Assembly (NCBI GenBank): GCA_020846815.1
Contig: JADLDF010000277.1
Span: 1-15,716, forward strand
DNA from: Gammaproteobacteria bacterium
GTDB lineage: Bacteria > Pseudomonadota > Gammaproteobacteria > Steroidobacterales > Steroidobacteraceae
Length of the DNA stretch: 15,716 bases
Reading direction: 5' to 3'
Made by a program: the position numbers and the translations under genes. The notes below the pieces were generated by a model that had not been told where the DNA came from, did not search any database, and saw only the letters and a program-made list of their open reading frames with translations. This document shows positions 7,648 through 14,762 of this stretch, one piece after another; position 1 is the stretch's first letter; the number at the start of each line of letters is the position of its first letter.

Positions 7648-7809
7648 TGGCGCCATCGGCCGCAATGGATCGGCGTCCCCGGCGATCGCCCCGCCTGGCT
7701 CGCGCAGCGCCGCATCGACCTGCGCCTCGCGGTCGCGCGCGCCGGCGATCTCGACGGCGCGCAGCGCGAGGTTCGGCCGCGCGAAGCCGCGCACCGCCCG
7801 GCCGCGCAC
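7648..7809 (-). other. Second coding-looking minus-strand fragment, origin unknown
   Basis: In the 489-bp stretch without an intact gene (7348-7836), a second segment has protein-like composition on the minus strand: ARPNLALRAVEIAGARDREA followed by a further 20 or so residues ending near DADPLRPMA. It then degenerates into arginine-rich sequence. It lies upstream of the PAS-like fragment and in a different frame, so both could be parts of one gene broken by frameshifts, or two unrelated remnants. I do not recognise the family. The rest of the stretch shows no promoter, tRNA or strong terminator that I can support. Confidence 0.25.
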
Positions 7810-7836
7810 GCTCCTGACTCGCGGACGCCATGAGGC

Positions 7837-8838
7837 TCAGCGCCGGGCAGCGAGCGTCTCGTCGAGGAAGCGCAAGAGCCGACGTTCCAGCGTGAGCTTG
7901 GACAGGTCGCCGCCGAGGCTCGTCGCGCCCATCGGATAAAAGTGGCCGAAGCCCGGCATCCAGGCGATCTCCGTCCTCACGCCCGCCGCGGCGAGCGCCG
8001 TCATCAGCACCGGTGCGCTGGCCCGCACGCCGTCGAGGTCGTTCTGGCCGATCACGAACAACAGAGGCGGCATGCCGGCGCGGGCGGTCTTTCGCAGATC
8101 GAAGCCCCCCATGGGACCGGACAGCGAGAAGACGGCCTCGACCGGGACCCCCATGCCATAGGCCGCGTTGATGGCGGCGAAGCCTCCGGCGGAGAATCCG
8201 CCGAGCGCGATCCGCCCTGGATCGATGCCCAGCCTGGCCGCGTTGACGCGCACGAAGCGGACGGCGCTCGCGACGTCCTCCGGTGCGGCAAGCATCGCAT
8301 TGAAAAGCTGCTCCCGCGACCGGTCGTCGAGCAACGGCAAGCCCATTCGTTGGCGCACGACGTCGATGCGCGCGGTCAAGCCTGGATCGATCAGCATCGT
8401 CTTCGGAAGGAGCATCGAGGCATCGACGTCGCGAGGCGGCGCAGGGTCCTCGGGCACCAGACGGTATTCGATCGATGAACACACATAGCCGGCCCCGGCA
8501 AAGGCATTGCAGTACTCGCCCATCGGCGTGTCGGAGGCGCCGTCTTCCTCGTAGCGGTCCGTGCCCTTGGAGCCGCGGTGCAAACCACCGCCGAAGGCCA
8601 GGATCACAGCTGGACGTGCGAGCAGCGGCTTGCCATTCGAGAGCGGCCGGTACACGTCCATCTTCAGGTCACGGACGTGCGGCTTGCCGCTAGCTACGCC
8701 GACCGATCCCGTGGCGTAGACGACGTCGTACCGCACCTCGACCGCGAAGTCCGGCCTCCGCACATCCTCCGCTCGCGCGCCCGCGCATTGAGTCGCGAGC
8801 ACGAATGCGATCGCGAACCCGAGGAATCTGGAACTCAT
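7837..8838 (-). CDS. Exported alpha/beta-hydrolase (putative carboxylesterase)
   Basis: The 333-residue product has an N-terminal signal peptide (about residues 1-23, cleavage after ARA), so it probably acts in the periplasm or outside the cell. It has an alpha/beta-hydrolase fold: AFGGGLHRG (81-89) as oxyanion-hole loop, nucleophile Ser216 in GGFSAGG, an acid in IGQNDLDG (Asp267 or Asp269) and His299 in PGFGHFY. This arrangement fits esterases and lipases; the substrate cannot be read from sequence. The ATG at 8838 is chosen because it opens the signal peptide and has GGGAG about 13 nt upstream; the frame stays open much further upstream, but that part is the shadow of the acyl-CoA synthetase gene. 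It follows the synthetase after 95 nt, so it may be the last gene of that operon or have its own signals. It could release an acid from an ester for the pathway. Confidence 0.82.
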   Translation of the reverse strand: MSSRFLGFAIAFVLATQCAGARAEDVRRPDFAVEVRYDVVYATGSVGVASGKPHVRDLKMDVYRPLSNGKPLLARPAVILAFGGGLHRGSKGTDRYEEDGASDTPMGEYCNAFAGAGYVCSSIEYRLVPEDPAPPRDVDASMLLPKTMLIDPGLTARIDVVRQRMGLPLLDDRSREQLFNAMLAAPEDVASAVRFVRVNAARLGIDPGRIALGGFSAGGFAAINAAYGMGVPVEAVFSLSGPMGGFDLRKTARAGMPPLLFVIGQNDLDGVRASAPVLMTALAAAGVRTEIAWMPGFGHFYPMGATSLGGDLSKLTLERRLLRFLDETLAARR

Positions 8839-8933
8839 GTTTGTTTCGCTCTCCCACAACGACGCAGCACCCGCCCGAGAGGTGCTCCGAGGCCAACGCT
8901 CATGCGACCCAGGAGCTCCGCCCTCTGCCGTGT

Positions 8934-10511
8934 TCAGTTGACATTCCTGGCTCTCCCCGCCCAGTACCTCTCGCGCACCTTCCGGCGCAGTACCTTGCCG
9001 ACGGCCGACAGGGGCAGATCGGCGACCAGCGCCAGGGACTTCGGCGCCTTGTAACTGCCGAGCCTGTCCTTGACGTGTGCGATCAGATCCTCTGGGCTCG
9101 CGGCGGCTCCCGGACGCAGGACTACTTCGGCGTGCACCGCCTCGCCCCATTCCTCGTGCGGTAATCCGATTACTGCCGCCATCATCACGGCAGGGTGAGA
9201 AGCCAGTGCGCTCTCCACCTCGACGGCGTACACGTTGAACCCGCCGCTGATGATCATGTCCTTGAGCCGGTCGACGATGAACAGGTAGCCGGCTTCGTCG
9301 AGGTACCCCAGGTCTCCCGAACGCCACGCCTCGTCGACGAACTCGATCGCGGTCTGCTCCGGGTTGAGGTAATAGCCCTGGGCGAGGGCACGGCAGCGAA
9401 TCCGGATCTCGCCGACCTGTCCGGGCGGAAGCTCGGCTCCGCTCTCGTCGGTGATGAACACCTCGACACCCGGCGTCACCCTGCCTGCCGATCCGAGGCG
9501 CTTGCGTGCGACGTCGTCATCGACGCGGTGATCCGCCTTGTCGAGCATGGCGATGATCATGAATGCCTCGGTCGCGGCGTAACCCTGGACGAAGATCGAA
9601 CCGAAGCACGCCAGCAGATCCTCCAGCTTGGCTGCGCTCATCGGCGCGGCGCCGTAGATCACCGTCCGCAGCGTCGAGAGCCTGCGCGGCTGTGACCGCT
9701 GCAACTCGAGCAGCCGGTACAAGGCCGTCGGCACCAGGAACGAATGCGTCACCCCTTCCGCTTCCACCACGGCTCGCCACGCTTCGAGATCGAGCGAGTT
9801 CAGCGTGATGTTGGCGCCGCCCATGAAGAAGGTGGCATACATCGGAACCTGGGTTCCATGCGACAACGGCGCTGCGTGCAGCAGACGCGTGTCGCTGCCG
9901 AGACCGAGGTCGGACTGCACCAGCGAACCATCGCGGCAACCGAGGAGTATGTCGGGCGAGTAGATCGCGCACTTGCCGCGCCCCGTGGTGCCGCCGGTGA
10001 AGCGCAGCAGCACGACGTGAGCGTGCTGGTCGAGCGCGACATCGTTGTCGGCATCGGAGACGGCCGCCACGAGATCCCAGAAGCACAGCACACCGGGCGG
10101 CGGCGATGCGATCGGGTCCATGGCGATCACGGTGCAGCCCGCTGCGCGCAGCATGTCGAGGTGGGTGTCGAGCAACCGGGTCTCCAGGAACACCACCTTC
10201 GGCCTCAGGAACTCGACCTGCGAGCGGTGCTCTTCGAGCGAGTCCCGCAGATTGCTCATCACGGCCGTCCCCAGCTGCTTCATGAACGCCGGGAAGTGCA
10301 GCAGGGCCAGGTTGTCGTTCTCGAGGATGACCATGAAGCGATCGCCGGCACCGACGCCGAGGGGACCGAGGAGCGCGTTGGCGACGCGGTTGGTCAGCAG
10401 GTGATATTCGCGGAAGCTGTAGCGGCGGTTGCGCTCGACGTTGACGATCGCTTCCGCCTCGCCGTGGCGCATCGCCAGATGGCGCATCACGCGGCAGAAA
10501 TTGAGCTTCAT
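8934..10511 (-). CDS. AMP-forming acyl-CoA synthetase/ligase
   Basis: This 525-residue enzyme belongs to the ANL superfamily and would activate a carboxylic acid to its CoA thioester through an acyl-adenylate. Visible motifs are the phosphate loop FTGGTTGRGK (171-180), YGAAPMS (286-292), GYAATEA (310-316), RSGDLGYLDE (397-406), hinge DRLKDMIISGGFNVYAVEVE (414-433) and the C-terminal catalytic lysine in SAVGKVLRR (Lys506). The phosphate loop differs from the usual TSGTTGxPKG: glycine replaces the second residue, and GKCA replaces PKG-type residues, seen also in some medium-chain and cyclic acid ligases. The start follows the dehydrogenase stop by 21 nt, so the genes are co-transcribed. In this setting it provides the first intracellular step of the pathway. 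The chain or ring substrate is not known. Confidence 0.9.
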   Translation of the reverse strand: MKLNFCRVMRHLAMRHGEAEAIVNVERNRRYSFREYHLLTNRVANALLGPLGVGAGDRFMVILENDNLALLHFPAFMKQLGTAVMSNLRDSLEEHRSQVEFLRPKVVFLETRLLDTHLDMLRAAGCTVIAMDPIASPPPGVLCFWDLVAAVSDADNDVALDQHAHVVLLRFTGGTTGRGKCAIYSPDILLGCRDGSLVQSDLGLGSDTRLLHAAPLSHGTQVPMYATFFMGGANITLNSLDLEAWRAVVEAEGVTHSFLVPTALYRLLELQRSQPRRLSTLRTVIYGAAPMSAAKLEDLLACFGSIFVQGYAATEAFMIIAMLDKADHRVDDDVARKRLGSAGRVTPGVEVFITDESGAELPPGQVGEIRIRCRALAQGYYLNPEQTAIEFVDEAWRSGDLGYLDEAGYLFIVDRLKDMIISGGFNVYAVEVESALASHPAVMMAAVIGLPHEEWGEAVHAEVVLRPGAAASPEDLIAHVKDRLGSYKAPKSLALVADLPLSAVGKVLRRKVRERYWAGRARNVN

Positions 10512-10532
10512 ATGGGTTCCGGGCGCCGCGTC

Positions 10533-11309
10533 CTAGGCGCGGGCCCGAAGGCGGCTGGCGGCGTCGAGACGGATGGTCTCGCCATTGAGGTAGGCGTTCT
10601 CCATGATGAACGCGCAGCAATGTGCGAACTCGCGCGGGTCGCCGAGGCGCCGCGGCGCTTCCACCTGTGACTTGAGCGCCTCGAGCACCTTGGCGTCGAG
10701 CCGTGCCGCCATGGGGGTCATGAACAGGCCCGGCGCGATGGCGTTGACGCGAATCCCGACCGCGCCCAGCTCCCGGGCCGCCGGCATGTTCAGGCCGATC
10801 ACGCCGGCCTTGGTCGCGGCATAGGCACATTGGCCCACCTGGCCTTCGAACGCTGCTCCGGAGGAGATGTTGATCACCACGCCACGCTCTTCGCCCGCTT
10901 CGGCCGCATTCATGGCCATCTGCTCGGCGCACAGGCTCATCACGTTGAATGCGCCGACGAGATTGACCATCACCATCTGCGTGAATCGCGCCAGCGGCGT
11001 GGCACGACCGTCCTTGCCGAGCACCCGGCTCGGGCCCAGGATGCCGGCGCAGTTGATGCAGACATGCACCGCGCCGAAGCGCGCCGTCGTAGTGGCGACG
11101 GCAGCTCGCACGGAGTCCTCGAGGGCGACGTCCGTGCGAACGAACAAGGCCCGCTCGCCGAGTTCCCCGGCCACCCGCTGTCCGGTCTCTTCGTCGACAT
11201 CGAAGATCGCGACCTTGGCACCCTTGTCCTCGACCAGGTAGCGCGCGGCCGCAAAGCCGAGACCCGAAGCACCACCGGTGATGACGACGACCTTGTCCTG
11301 GATCCGCAT
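10533..11309 (-). CDS. Short-chain dehydrogenase, HSD10-type 3-hydroxyacyl-CoA dehydrogenase
   Basis: Classical SDR of 258 residues: cofactor motif TGGASGLG (11-18), Asp37 at the end of the second strand (favouring NAD+ over NADP+), NCAG (86-89), and the catalytic Ser150, Tyr163 and Lys167. The segment SGAAFEGQVGQCAY (150-163) with IAPGLFMTP (191-199), and LNGETIRLD near the C-terminus, are the signatures of the 17-beta-HSD10 / type II 3-hydroxyacyl-CoA dehydrogenase group. The expected reaction is NAD+-dependent oxidation of a 3-hydroxyacyl-CoA, or of a hydroxy-steroid-like CoA ester, to the ketone. A GGGAAG ribosome site lies 6 nt before the ATG, within the 17-nt gap to the thiolase. The order thiolase-SDR-ligase suggests one catabolic transcript. 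Confidence 0.92.
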   Translation of the reverse strand: MRIQDKVVVITGGASGLGFAAARYLVEDKGAKVAIFDVDEETGQRVAGELGERALFVRTDVALEDSVRAAVATTTARFGAVHVCINCAGILGPSRVLGKDGRATPLARFTQMVMVNLVGAFNVMSLCAEQMAMNAAEAGEERGVVINISSGAAFEGQVGQCAYAATKAGVIGLNMPAARELGAVGIRVNAIAPGLFMTPMAARLDAKVLEALKSQVEAPRRLGDPREFAHCCAFIMENAYLNGETIRLDAASRLRARA

Positions 11310-11326
11310 GATGTCTTCCCGGCGCC

Positions 11327-12562
11327 CTAGGCTGCGCCGAACACGTTGATGGCCACGACGGCCTCCTCGATGCCGAGCAGCCCGCCGCCGTTCTCCTGCA
11401 ATGCGACACGCGCCCCGGCGACCTGCCGCGCCCCGGCCTCGCCGCGCAACTGCGTGACCAGCTCGAATATCTGGCCGAGGCCGGTGGCGCCGATGGGGTG
11501 GCCCTTGGATTCGAGTCCGCCCGAGGGATTGATGGGCAGGCGGCCACCGAGCGAGAACTCGCCGCGCTCGGCCGCCGGGCCGGCCATCCCGGGCGGCACG
11601 AACATCAGCGCTTCGGCGTTCAGGATCTCGCCCATGGCGGTCGCGTCGTGCACTTCCGCGACGTCGACCTCCTCGGGGCCGAGACCTGCGCGCTCATAGG
11701 CGCGCCGCGCGGCGCGATGGCCGATGCCCTGCTCGTGGTCGTCCGGGTCGTGCTCCACTCCGGTCAGCACCACGCTCGACAGCACGCGTACGGCGCGCGA
11801 GCGACCCAGCCGCCTCGACACGGTGTCGCTGCATACCAGTACGGCGGCGGCACCGTCGCTGATGGGCGAGCACATCGGCAGCGTCAGCGGATAGGTGATC
11901 GGTGGCGATGCGAGCACCTGCTCGACCGTGAGCGCGTCGCGGAACTGCGCCAGCGGGTTGTGCACGGAGTGCGCGTGATTCTTGGCCGAGACGGCCGCAA
12001 TCTGGCGCTGCGTGGTGCCGAAGCGATGCATGTGCCGCCGGCAGAAGGCCGCGTAGACCTCCATGAAGAGGCTGTACGGCTTCTGCGACGTCGTGCCTGG
12101 CGGCGGCACGATGCCCGCCCCGAGTGCCAGGAGCGTCGCCTTGTTCTGCTCGGCCCGCTCGACGTCCCAGGCCGCATCGAAGACACCGAACATCCGTGTC
12201 CTGTCGGAAATGTTCATCTTCTCGGAGGCCAGTGCCAGGGCGATGTCGCACTCGCCGGCCTTGACGGCCTGCACCGCCAGATGGAACGCGGAGGAGCCCG
12301 AGGCGCAGGCGTTCTCTACCGAGAAGACCGGCGCCCCGGCGAGACCTGCATGGCGTGCCGCGATGGGCCCCGGGATCATCGACTGCCCCTGCAATGCGCC
12401 CGCCGTCGCGCCGCCGTAGAACACGGCCTGCACGTCGGCGGTACGAATCCCGGCGTCACGGATCGCGGCGGAGGTCGCCTCGCTCGCGAGGTCGTAGAGG
12501 CTCTTGTCGGGGTGGCGACCGAATCGCGTCATGGCGATGCCGCAGACGTGAACGTTACCCAC
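11327..12562 (-). CDS. SCP2-type thiolase-fold enzyme (acyl-CoA C-acyltransferase-like)
   Basis: The 411-residue protein has the thiolase fold of the SCP-x/SCP2 branch, which cleaves or forms C-C bonds in acyl-CoAs. The nucleophile is Cys86 in NACASGSSA, and the two histidine motifs are VHDATA (His305) and GHPIGATG (His355). The second catalytic cysteine is not obvious: the C-terminal CxGGG of ordinary thiolases reads ENGGG (Glu390), and the HDCF cysteine of SCP2 thiolases is Ala here. It could therefore be a normal variant of this subfamily, a retro-aldolase-like partner enzyme, or weakly active. Many such proteins pair with a DUF35 subunit, and none is visible. The GTG start at 12562 has GAGGGG about 9 nt before it, overlapping the stop codon of the upstream crotonase gene, which suggests translational coupling. 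Confidence 0.88.
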   Translation of the reverse strand: MGNVHVCGIAMTRFGRHPDKSLYDLASEATSAAIRDAGIRTADVQAVFYGGATAGALQGQSMIPGPIAARHAGLAGAPVFSVENACASGSSAFHLAVQAVKAGECDIALALASEKMNISDRTRMFGVFDAAWDVERAEQNKATLLALGAGIVPPPGTTSQKPYSLFMEVYAAFCRRHMHRFGTTQRQIAAVSAKNHAHSVHNPLAQFRDALTVEQVLASPPITYPLTLPMCSPISDGAAAVLVCSDTVSRRLGRSRAVRVLSSVVLTGVEHDPDDHEQGIGHRAARRAYERAGLGPEEVDVAEVHDATAMGEILNAEALMFVPPGMAGPAAERGEFSLGGRLPINPSGGLESKGHPIGATGLGQIFELVTQLRGEAGARQVAGARVALQENGGGLLGIEEAVVAINVFGAA

Positions 12563-12574
12563 GCCGCACGCCCC

Positions 12575-13357
12575 TCATCGGCCGACGAAGCGCGGCGGAC
12601 GCTTCTCGGCGAACGCGCGCAGACCTTCGACCAGATCGGCTGAACGCAGGTGGGCACGGAGCATCACCTGCTCGTGCAACAGCGCATCGCCGCGCGTCTT
12701 GTCGGCGCTGGCGCGGGCCACTTCCTTGATCCGGCGCAGCGCCAGGGGGCTCTTGGCCGCGATCAGCCGACAGAGATCGAGCGCGGCATCCATCAGGGTG
12801 TCCGGCGGGTGCACCTCGCTCACCAGCCCGAGCGCCTGGAGCGCGGAGGCCGGCAGCGCCTTGCCCGTGAACAGCAGGTAGAGCGCGGCATTCCGGGGCA
12901 GCACACGCGGCAGCACGGCCGCGCCGCCGCCGCCCGGGAAGACGCCGAAATTGGCATGCGCGTCCCCGATCGTCGCCGTCTCGGCGGCGATGATGAGGTC
13001 GGCACACAGGGCGATCTCCAGCCCACCTGCCAGCGTGATGCCATTGAGCACCGCGATCGTCGGCTTCGGAAACGCAGCGAGCTGCTCGAGGACGAGCCGA
13101 GTCCGCTCGAGGAAATCCGGCTCGCCTGGCTTCGGGTCCGAGGCAAGGGCCTGCTTCAGGTCGGCCCCGGCGCAGAATGCCGTACCCGCGCCGGTGAGCA
13201 GCAGCACGCGTACTTCGTCGTCGACCGCCAGCGCCGACAGCTGCGCGCCGAAAGCGTCGAGCATGTCGGAGTCGAACGCATTCATCGCGCGGGGGCGATT
13301 CATCGTCAGCCGCGCGATCGGGCCGATCTTCTCGAGAACCAGCGGCGGCTGTTGCAT
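12575..13357 (-). CDS. Enoyl-CoA hydratase/isomerase family protein (crotonase fold)
   Basis: The 260-residue crotonase-fold protein is the first gene of the operon. The CoA-binding oxyanion hole is visible: CAGADL (62-67), and AGGLEIALCADL (110-121) with Glu114 at the position of rat hydratase Glu144. The second catalytic acid, rat Glu164, aligns with His134 in IGDAHANFGVFPGGGG, so a standard two-glutamate hydratase mechanism is doubtful; isomerase, hydrolase or C-C lyase activity is possible. The C-terminus ends EKRPPRFVGR, typical of the family. The ATG at 13357 has no Shine-Dalgarno, and a -10-like TAGCGT lies only 6 nt upstream, which would give an almost leaderless mRNA. The next in-frame Met is residue 19, past the first strand, so this start is the likely one. 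Confidence 0.9.
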   Translation of the reverse strand: MQQPPLVLEKIGPIARLTMNRPRAMNAFDSDMLDAFGAQLSALAVDDEVRVLLLTGAGTAFCAGADLKQALASDPKPGEPDFLERTRLVLEQLAAFPKPTIAVLNGITLAGGLEIALCADLIIAAETATIGDAHANFGVFPGGGGAAVLPRVLPRNAALYLLFTGKALPASALQALGLVSEVHPPDTLMDAALDLCRLIAAKSPLALRRIKEVARASADKTRGDALLHEQVMLRAHLRSADLVEGLRAFAEKRPPRFVGR

Positions 13358-13363
13358 GCACCG

Positions 13364-13369
13364 ACGCTA
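13364..13369 (-). promoter_or_regulatory. -10-like TAGCGT directly before the crotonase gene
   Basis: TAGCGT on the minus strand sits inside CGCTAGCGTCG, whose counterpart CGCTAGCCTCG occurs before the TonB receptor gene at nearly the same distance from the shared operator. It has the TAnnnT core of GC-rich -10 boxes. The expected start point is the A of the crotonase ATG or a base next to it. No consensus -35 is present, as in many activator-dependent promoters. Confidence 0.35.
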
Positions 13370-13400
13370 GCGCGTGCCCCGGTCGAACGCCTGTCTGGGG

Positions 13401-13420
13401 GATGAAATCGCTGGTCACGC
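13401..13420 (-). promoter_or_regulatory. Putative AraC-type operator, copy 1 (degradation operon)
   Basis: Read on the minus strand this is GCGTGACCAGCGATTTCATC, which matches copy 2 at 14623-14642 in 19 of 20 positions. Five unmatched bases follow, then GACAGGCG (13395-13388), again as in copy 2. It lies 44-63 nt upstream of the crotonase start, in the 169-nt gap after the AraC-type gene, and points towards the operon. This is a good position for an activator. An inverted repeat CGCTGG/CCAGCG surrounds its left part. Confidence 0.6.
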
Positions 13421-13526
13421 CAGCGTTCTGGCCGCCCGGCATCCACGGGCCCGCAGGGGGTGGATCGGCGATGCGGGCGGCTCGCTCCCCGCCGGGATCC
13501 GGAGGCGGGTCGCGGACGGCGGCGGA

Positions 13527-14564
13527 TTACTCCGCAGTCAGCCCGACGCGATAGCGGGTCGGCGAAACCCCCGTCCAGCGGCGGAACGCGCGCGTGAAGT
13601 TGCTGGCGTCGGTGAATCCGAGGAGGAACGAGATTTCCGTGATCGAACGATGATGCTGCGCGAGATACCCCAGCGCGAGCTCGCGCCGGGTACCGTCGAG
13701 CAGCCCGTTGAAGCTGGCGCCACGCTCCGCCAGCTTCGCCTGCAGGGAGGCCTGCCCGACGCCGAGCGCCCGTGCGACCTCGTGCCGGGTGCATTCGCCG
13801 GTCGCCACGCGCTCGATGATGGCGGCGCGCACCCTGGCCACGACGTCGCTCCGGCAGAGGCGGGCCAGGCACTGGGCAGCGATGCGATCGTTGTACTCCG
13901 CGAGGTCCGGGCAAGCGCCATAGAGTGGCTCGTCGAACTGATCGGCAGCGAAGACCAGCGCGCCGCCCGCCGCGCCGAATCCCGGCGCTATCCCGAACTC
14001 CTCGACGTACGGCAACGGACCCTCGGCCGGGCAGGCATGGCGCTTCTCGATCCGCAGCGGAATGACCGGCTTGCCGTACAGCATCCGCATGAAGCGCAGC
14101 ATGAAGGCGAAGAACGCATCCTCGGTCTGGCCGGACAGCGCGATGCGAGGCTGGAACCGCAGCGCCACGTTGCCATCCTGGCGCTCGACACGCAGCACCG
14201 CCGCCTGCGAGAGAATGGGGAAATAGCGCTCCAGACGCAGGCAGAAATCCATGAGCGTGCGGCTCGCCATCAGGGCATAGCCGAGGGCATGGAAATTGGA
14301 GACGTGGATGAAGCGTCCCACCGTGAGGCCGAAATACGGATCACGGGTCATGTCCAGGCAGACCCCGTAGAGGGAGTTCAGCTGGCTGGCGGTGAGGCGA
14401 TCCGACGGAGCGTTGCTCACGGCCTGCGGCAGGCCCGCTGCGCGGAACGCGCGCGAGCTGTCGACGCCCTTGTGCTCGAGCGCGCGCGCGATCGCGCGGG
14501 CGAAGCCCGCAATCAGGGAAGGCTCATCCCTTGCAGAGCCAGAGGGTGTTGCAAGCGGCTGCAT
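13527..14564 (-). CDS. AraC-family transcriptional regulator (OruR/arabinose-binding type)
   Basis: The product (345 residues from the ATG at 14564) has an N-terminal effector domain of the type found in OruR/VirS-like AraC proteins, with NALGY-like NFHALGYALMAS and a long mixed region. A C-terminal AraC/XylS domain of about 95 residues carries two helix-turn-helix units: HEVARALGVGQASLQAKL and ITEISFLLGFTDASNFTRAF, then WTGVSPTRYR. Such proteins usually activate catabolic genes when the substrate or a CoA-ester intermediate is bound. The frame is also open from a GTG at 14594 (10 residues more); neither start has a clear ribosome site, and the ATG is my choice. It lies between the degradation operon and the divergent TonB receptor gene, and a shared 20-bp element stands before each, making it the likely regulator of both. 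Confidence 0.9.
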   Translation of the reverse strand: MQPLATPSGSARDEPSLIAGFARAIARALEHKGVDSSRAFRAAGLPQAVSNAPSDRLTASQLNSLYGVCLDMTRDPYFGLTVGRFIHVSNFHALGYALMASRTLMDFCLRLERYFPILSQAAVLRVERQDGNVALRFQPRIALSGQTEDAFFAFMLRFMRMLYGKPVIPLRIEKRHACPAEGPLPYVEEFGIAPGFGAAGGALVFAADQFDEPLYGACPDLAEYNDRIAAQCLARLCRSDVVARVRAAIIERVATGECTRHEVARALGVGQASLQAKLAERGASFNGLLDGTRRELALGYLAQHHRSITEISFLLGFTDASNFTRAFRRWTGVSPTRYRVGLTAE

Positions 14565-14622
14565 GGCGTAGGCAGGTAGGTTATCCCCGCCCACATCCGG
14601 GCGCCATATGCCGACCGGTCAA

Positions 14623-14642
14623 GCGTGACCGGCGATTTCATC
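14623..14642 (+). promoter_or_regulatory. Putative AraC-type operator, copy 2 (TonB receptor)
   Basis: GCGTGACCGGCGATTTCATC on the plus strand matches copy 1 in 19 of 20 positions and is followed after the same 5-nt gap by GACAGGCG (14648-14655). It lies in the gap between the divergent regulator and receptor genes, 121-140 nt upstream of the receptor ATG and close to the regulator start. Its left part overlaps an inverted repeat, CCGGTCA-AGCG-TGACCGG (14615-14632). It could thus serve receptor activation and regulator autoregulation together. Confidence 0.6.
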
Positions 14643-14674
14643 GCAGGGACAGGCGGGGTGCGCAGCGCCGGCGC

Positions 14675-14680
14675 TAGCCT
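14675..14680 (+). promoter_or_regulatory. -10-like TAGCCT upstream of the TonB receptor
   Basis: TAGCCT lies inside CGCTAGCCTCG, the counterpart of CGCTAGCGTCG before the crotonase gene, and begins 19 nt after GACAGGCG. It keeps the TAnnnT core. A transcript starting near 14687 would have a leader of about 76 nt. The call rests mainly on conservation between the two regions. Confidence 0.35.
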
Positions 14681-14762
14681 CGCTCCCCGGCGCGATGGCA
14701 CGTCGGGCTCTGGAAGGGGCGGCCCCCGCGCAACCCACAAAAGACAGAGAGGGACAGCTGGC

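Noticed and set aside
4012..7809. A 1265-codon open frame on the minus strand opposite the hybrid kinase
   Set aside because: The plus strand encodes recognisable PAS, kinase and receiver domains throughout; the antisense frame is rich in Arg, Ala, Asp and Val without any domain and is open only because of the GC-rich codon bias. Only its first part, beyond the kinase, looks protein-like and is reported as a fragment.
7570..7833. Plus-strand open frame of 87 codons in the gap after the kinase
   Set aside because: Arginine-rich composition with no domain and no ribosome site; the opposite strand looks more protein-like here.
8866..8886. Inverted repeat AGCACC/GGTGCT in the 95-nt gap before the hydrolase gene
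   Set aside because: Only 6-bp arms with a 9-nt loop and no T-tract; such repeats are frequent by chance in GC-rich DNA.
8839..9327. Upstream extension of the alpha/beta-hydrolase frame
   Set aside because: The extension overlaps the acyl-CoA synthetase gene in another frame. The ATG at 8838 opens a good signal peptide and has a ribosome site.
9517..11547. A 676-codon minus-strand open frame across the ligase and dehydrogenase genes
   Set aside because: It is Arg- and Ala-rich frame-shadow sequence; the ligase and dehydrogenase in another frame carry full motif sets.
13449..13478. Inverted repeat GCCCGCA/TGCGGGC after the AraC-type gene as a terminator
   Set aside because: The loop is 16 nt, there is no T-tract, and it lies about 50 nt past the stop codon. 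It is too weak to call.
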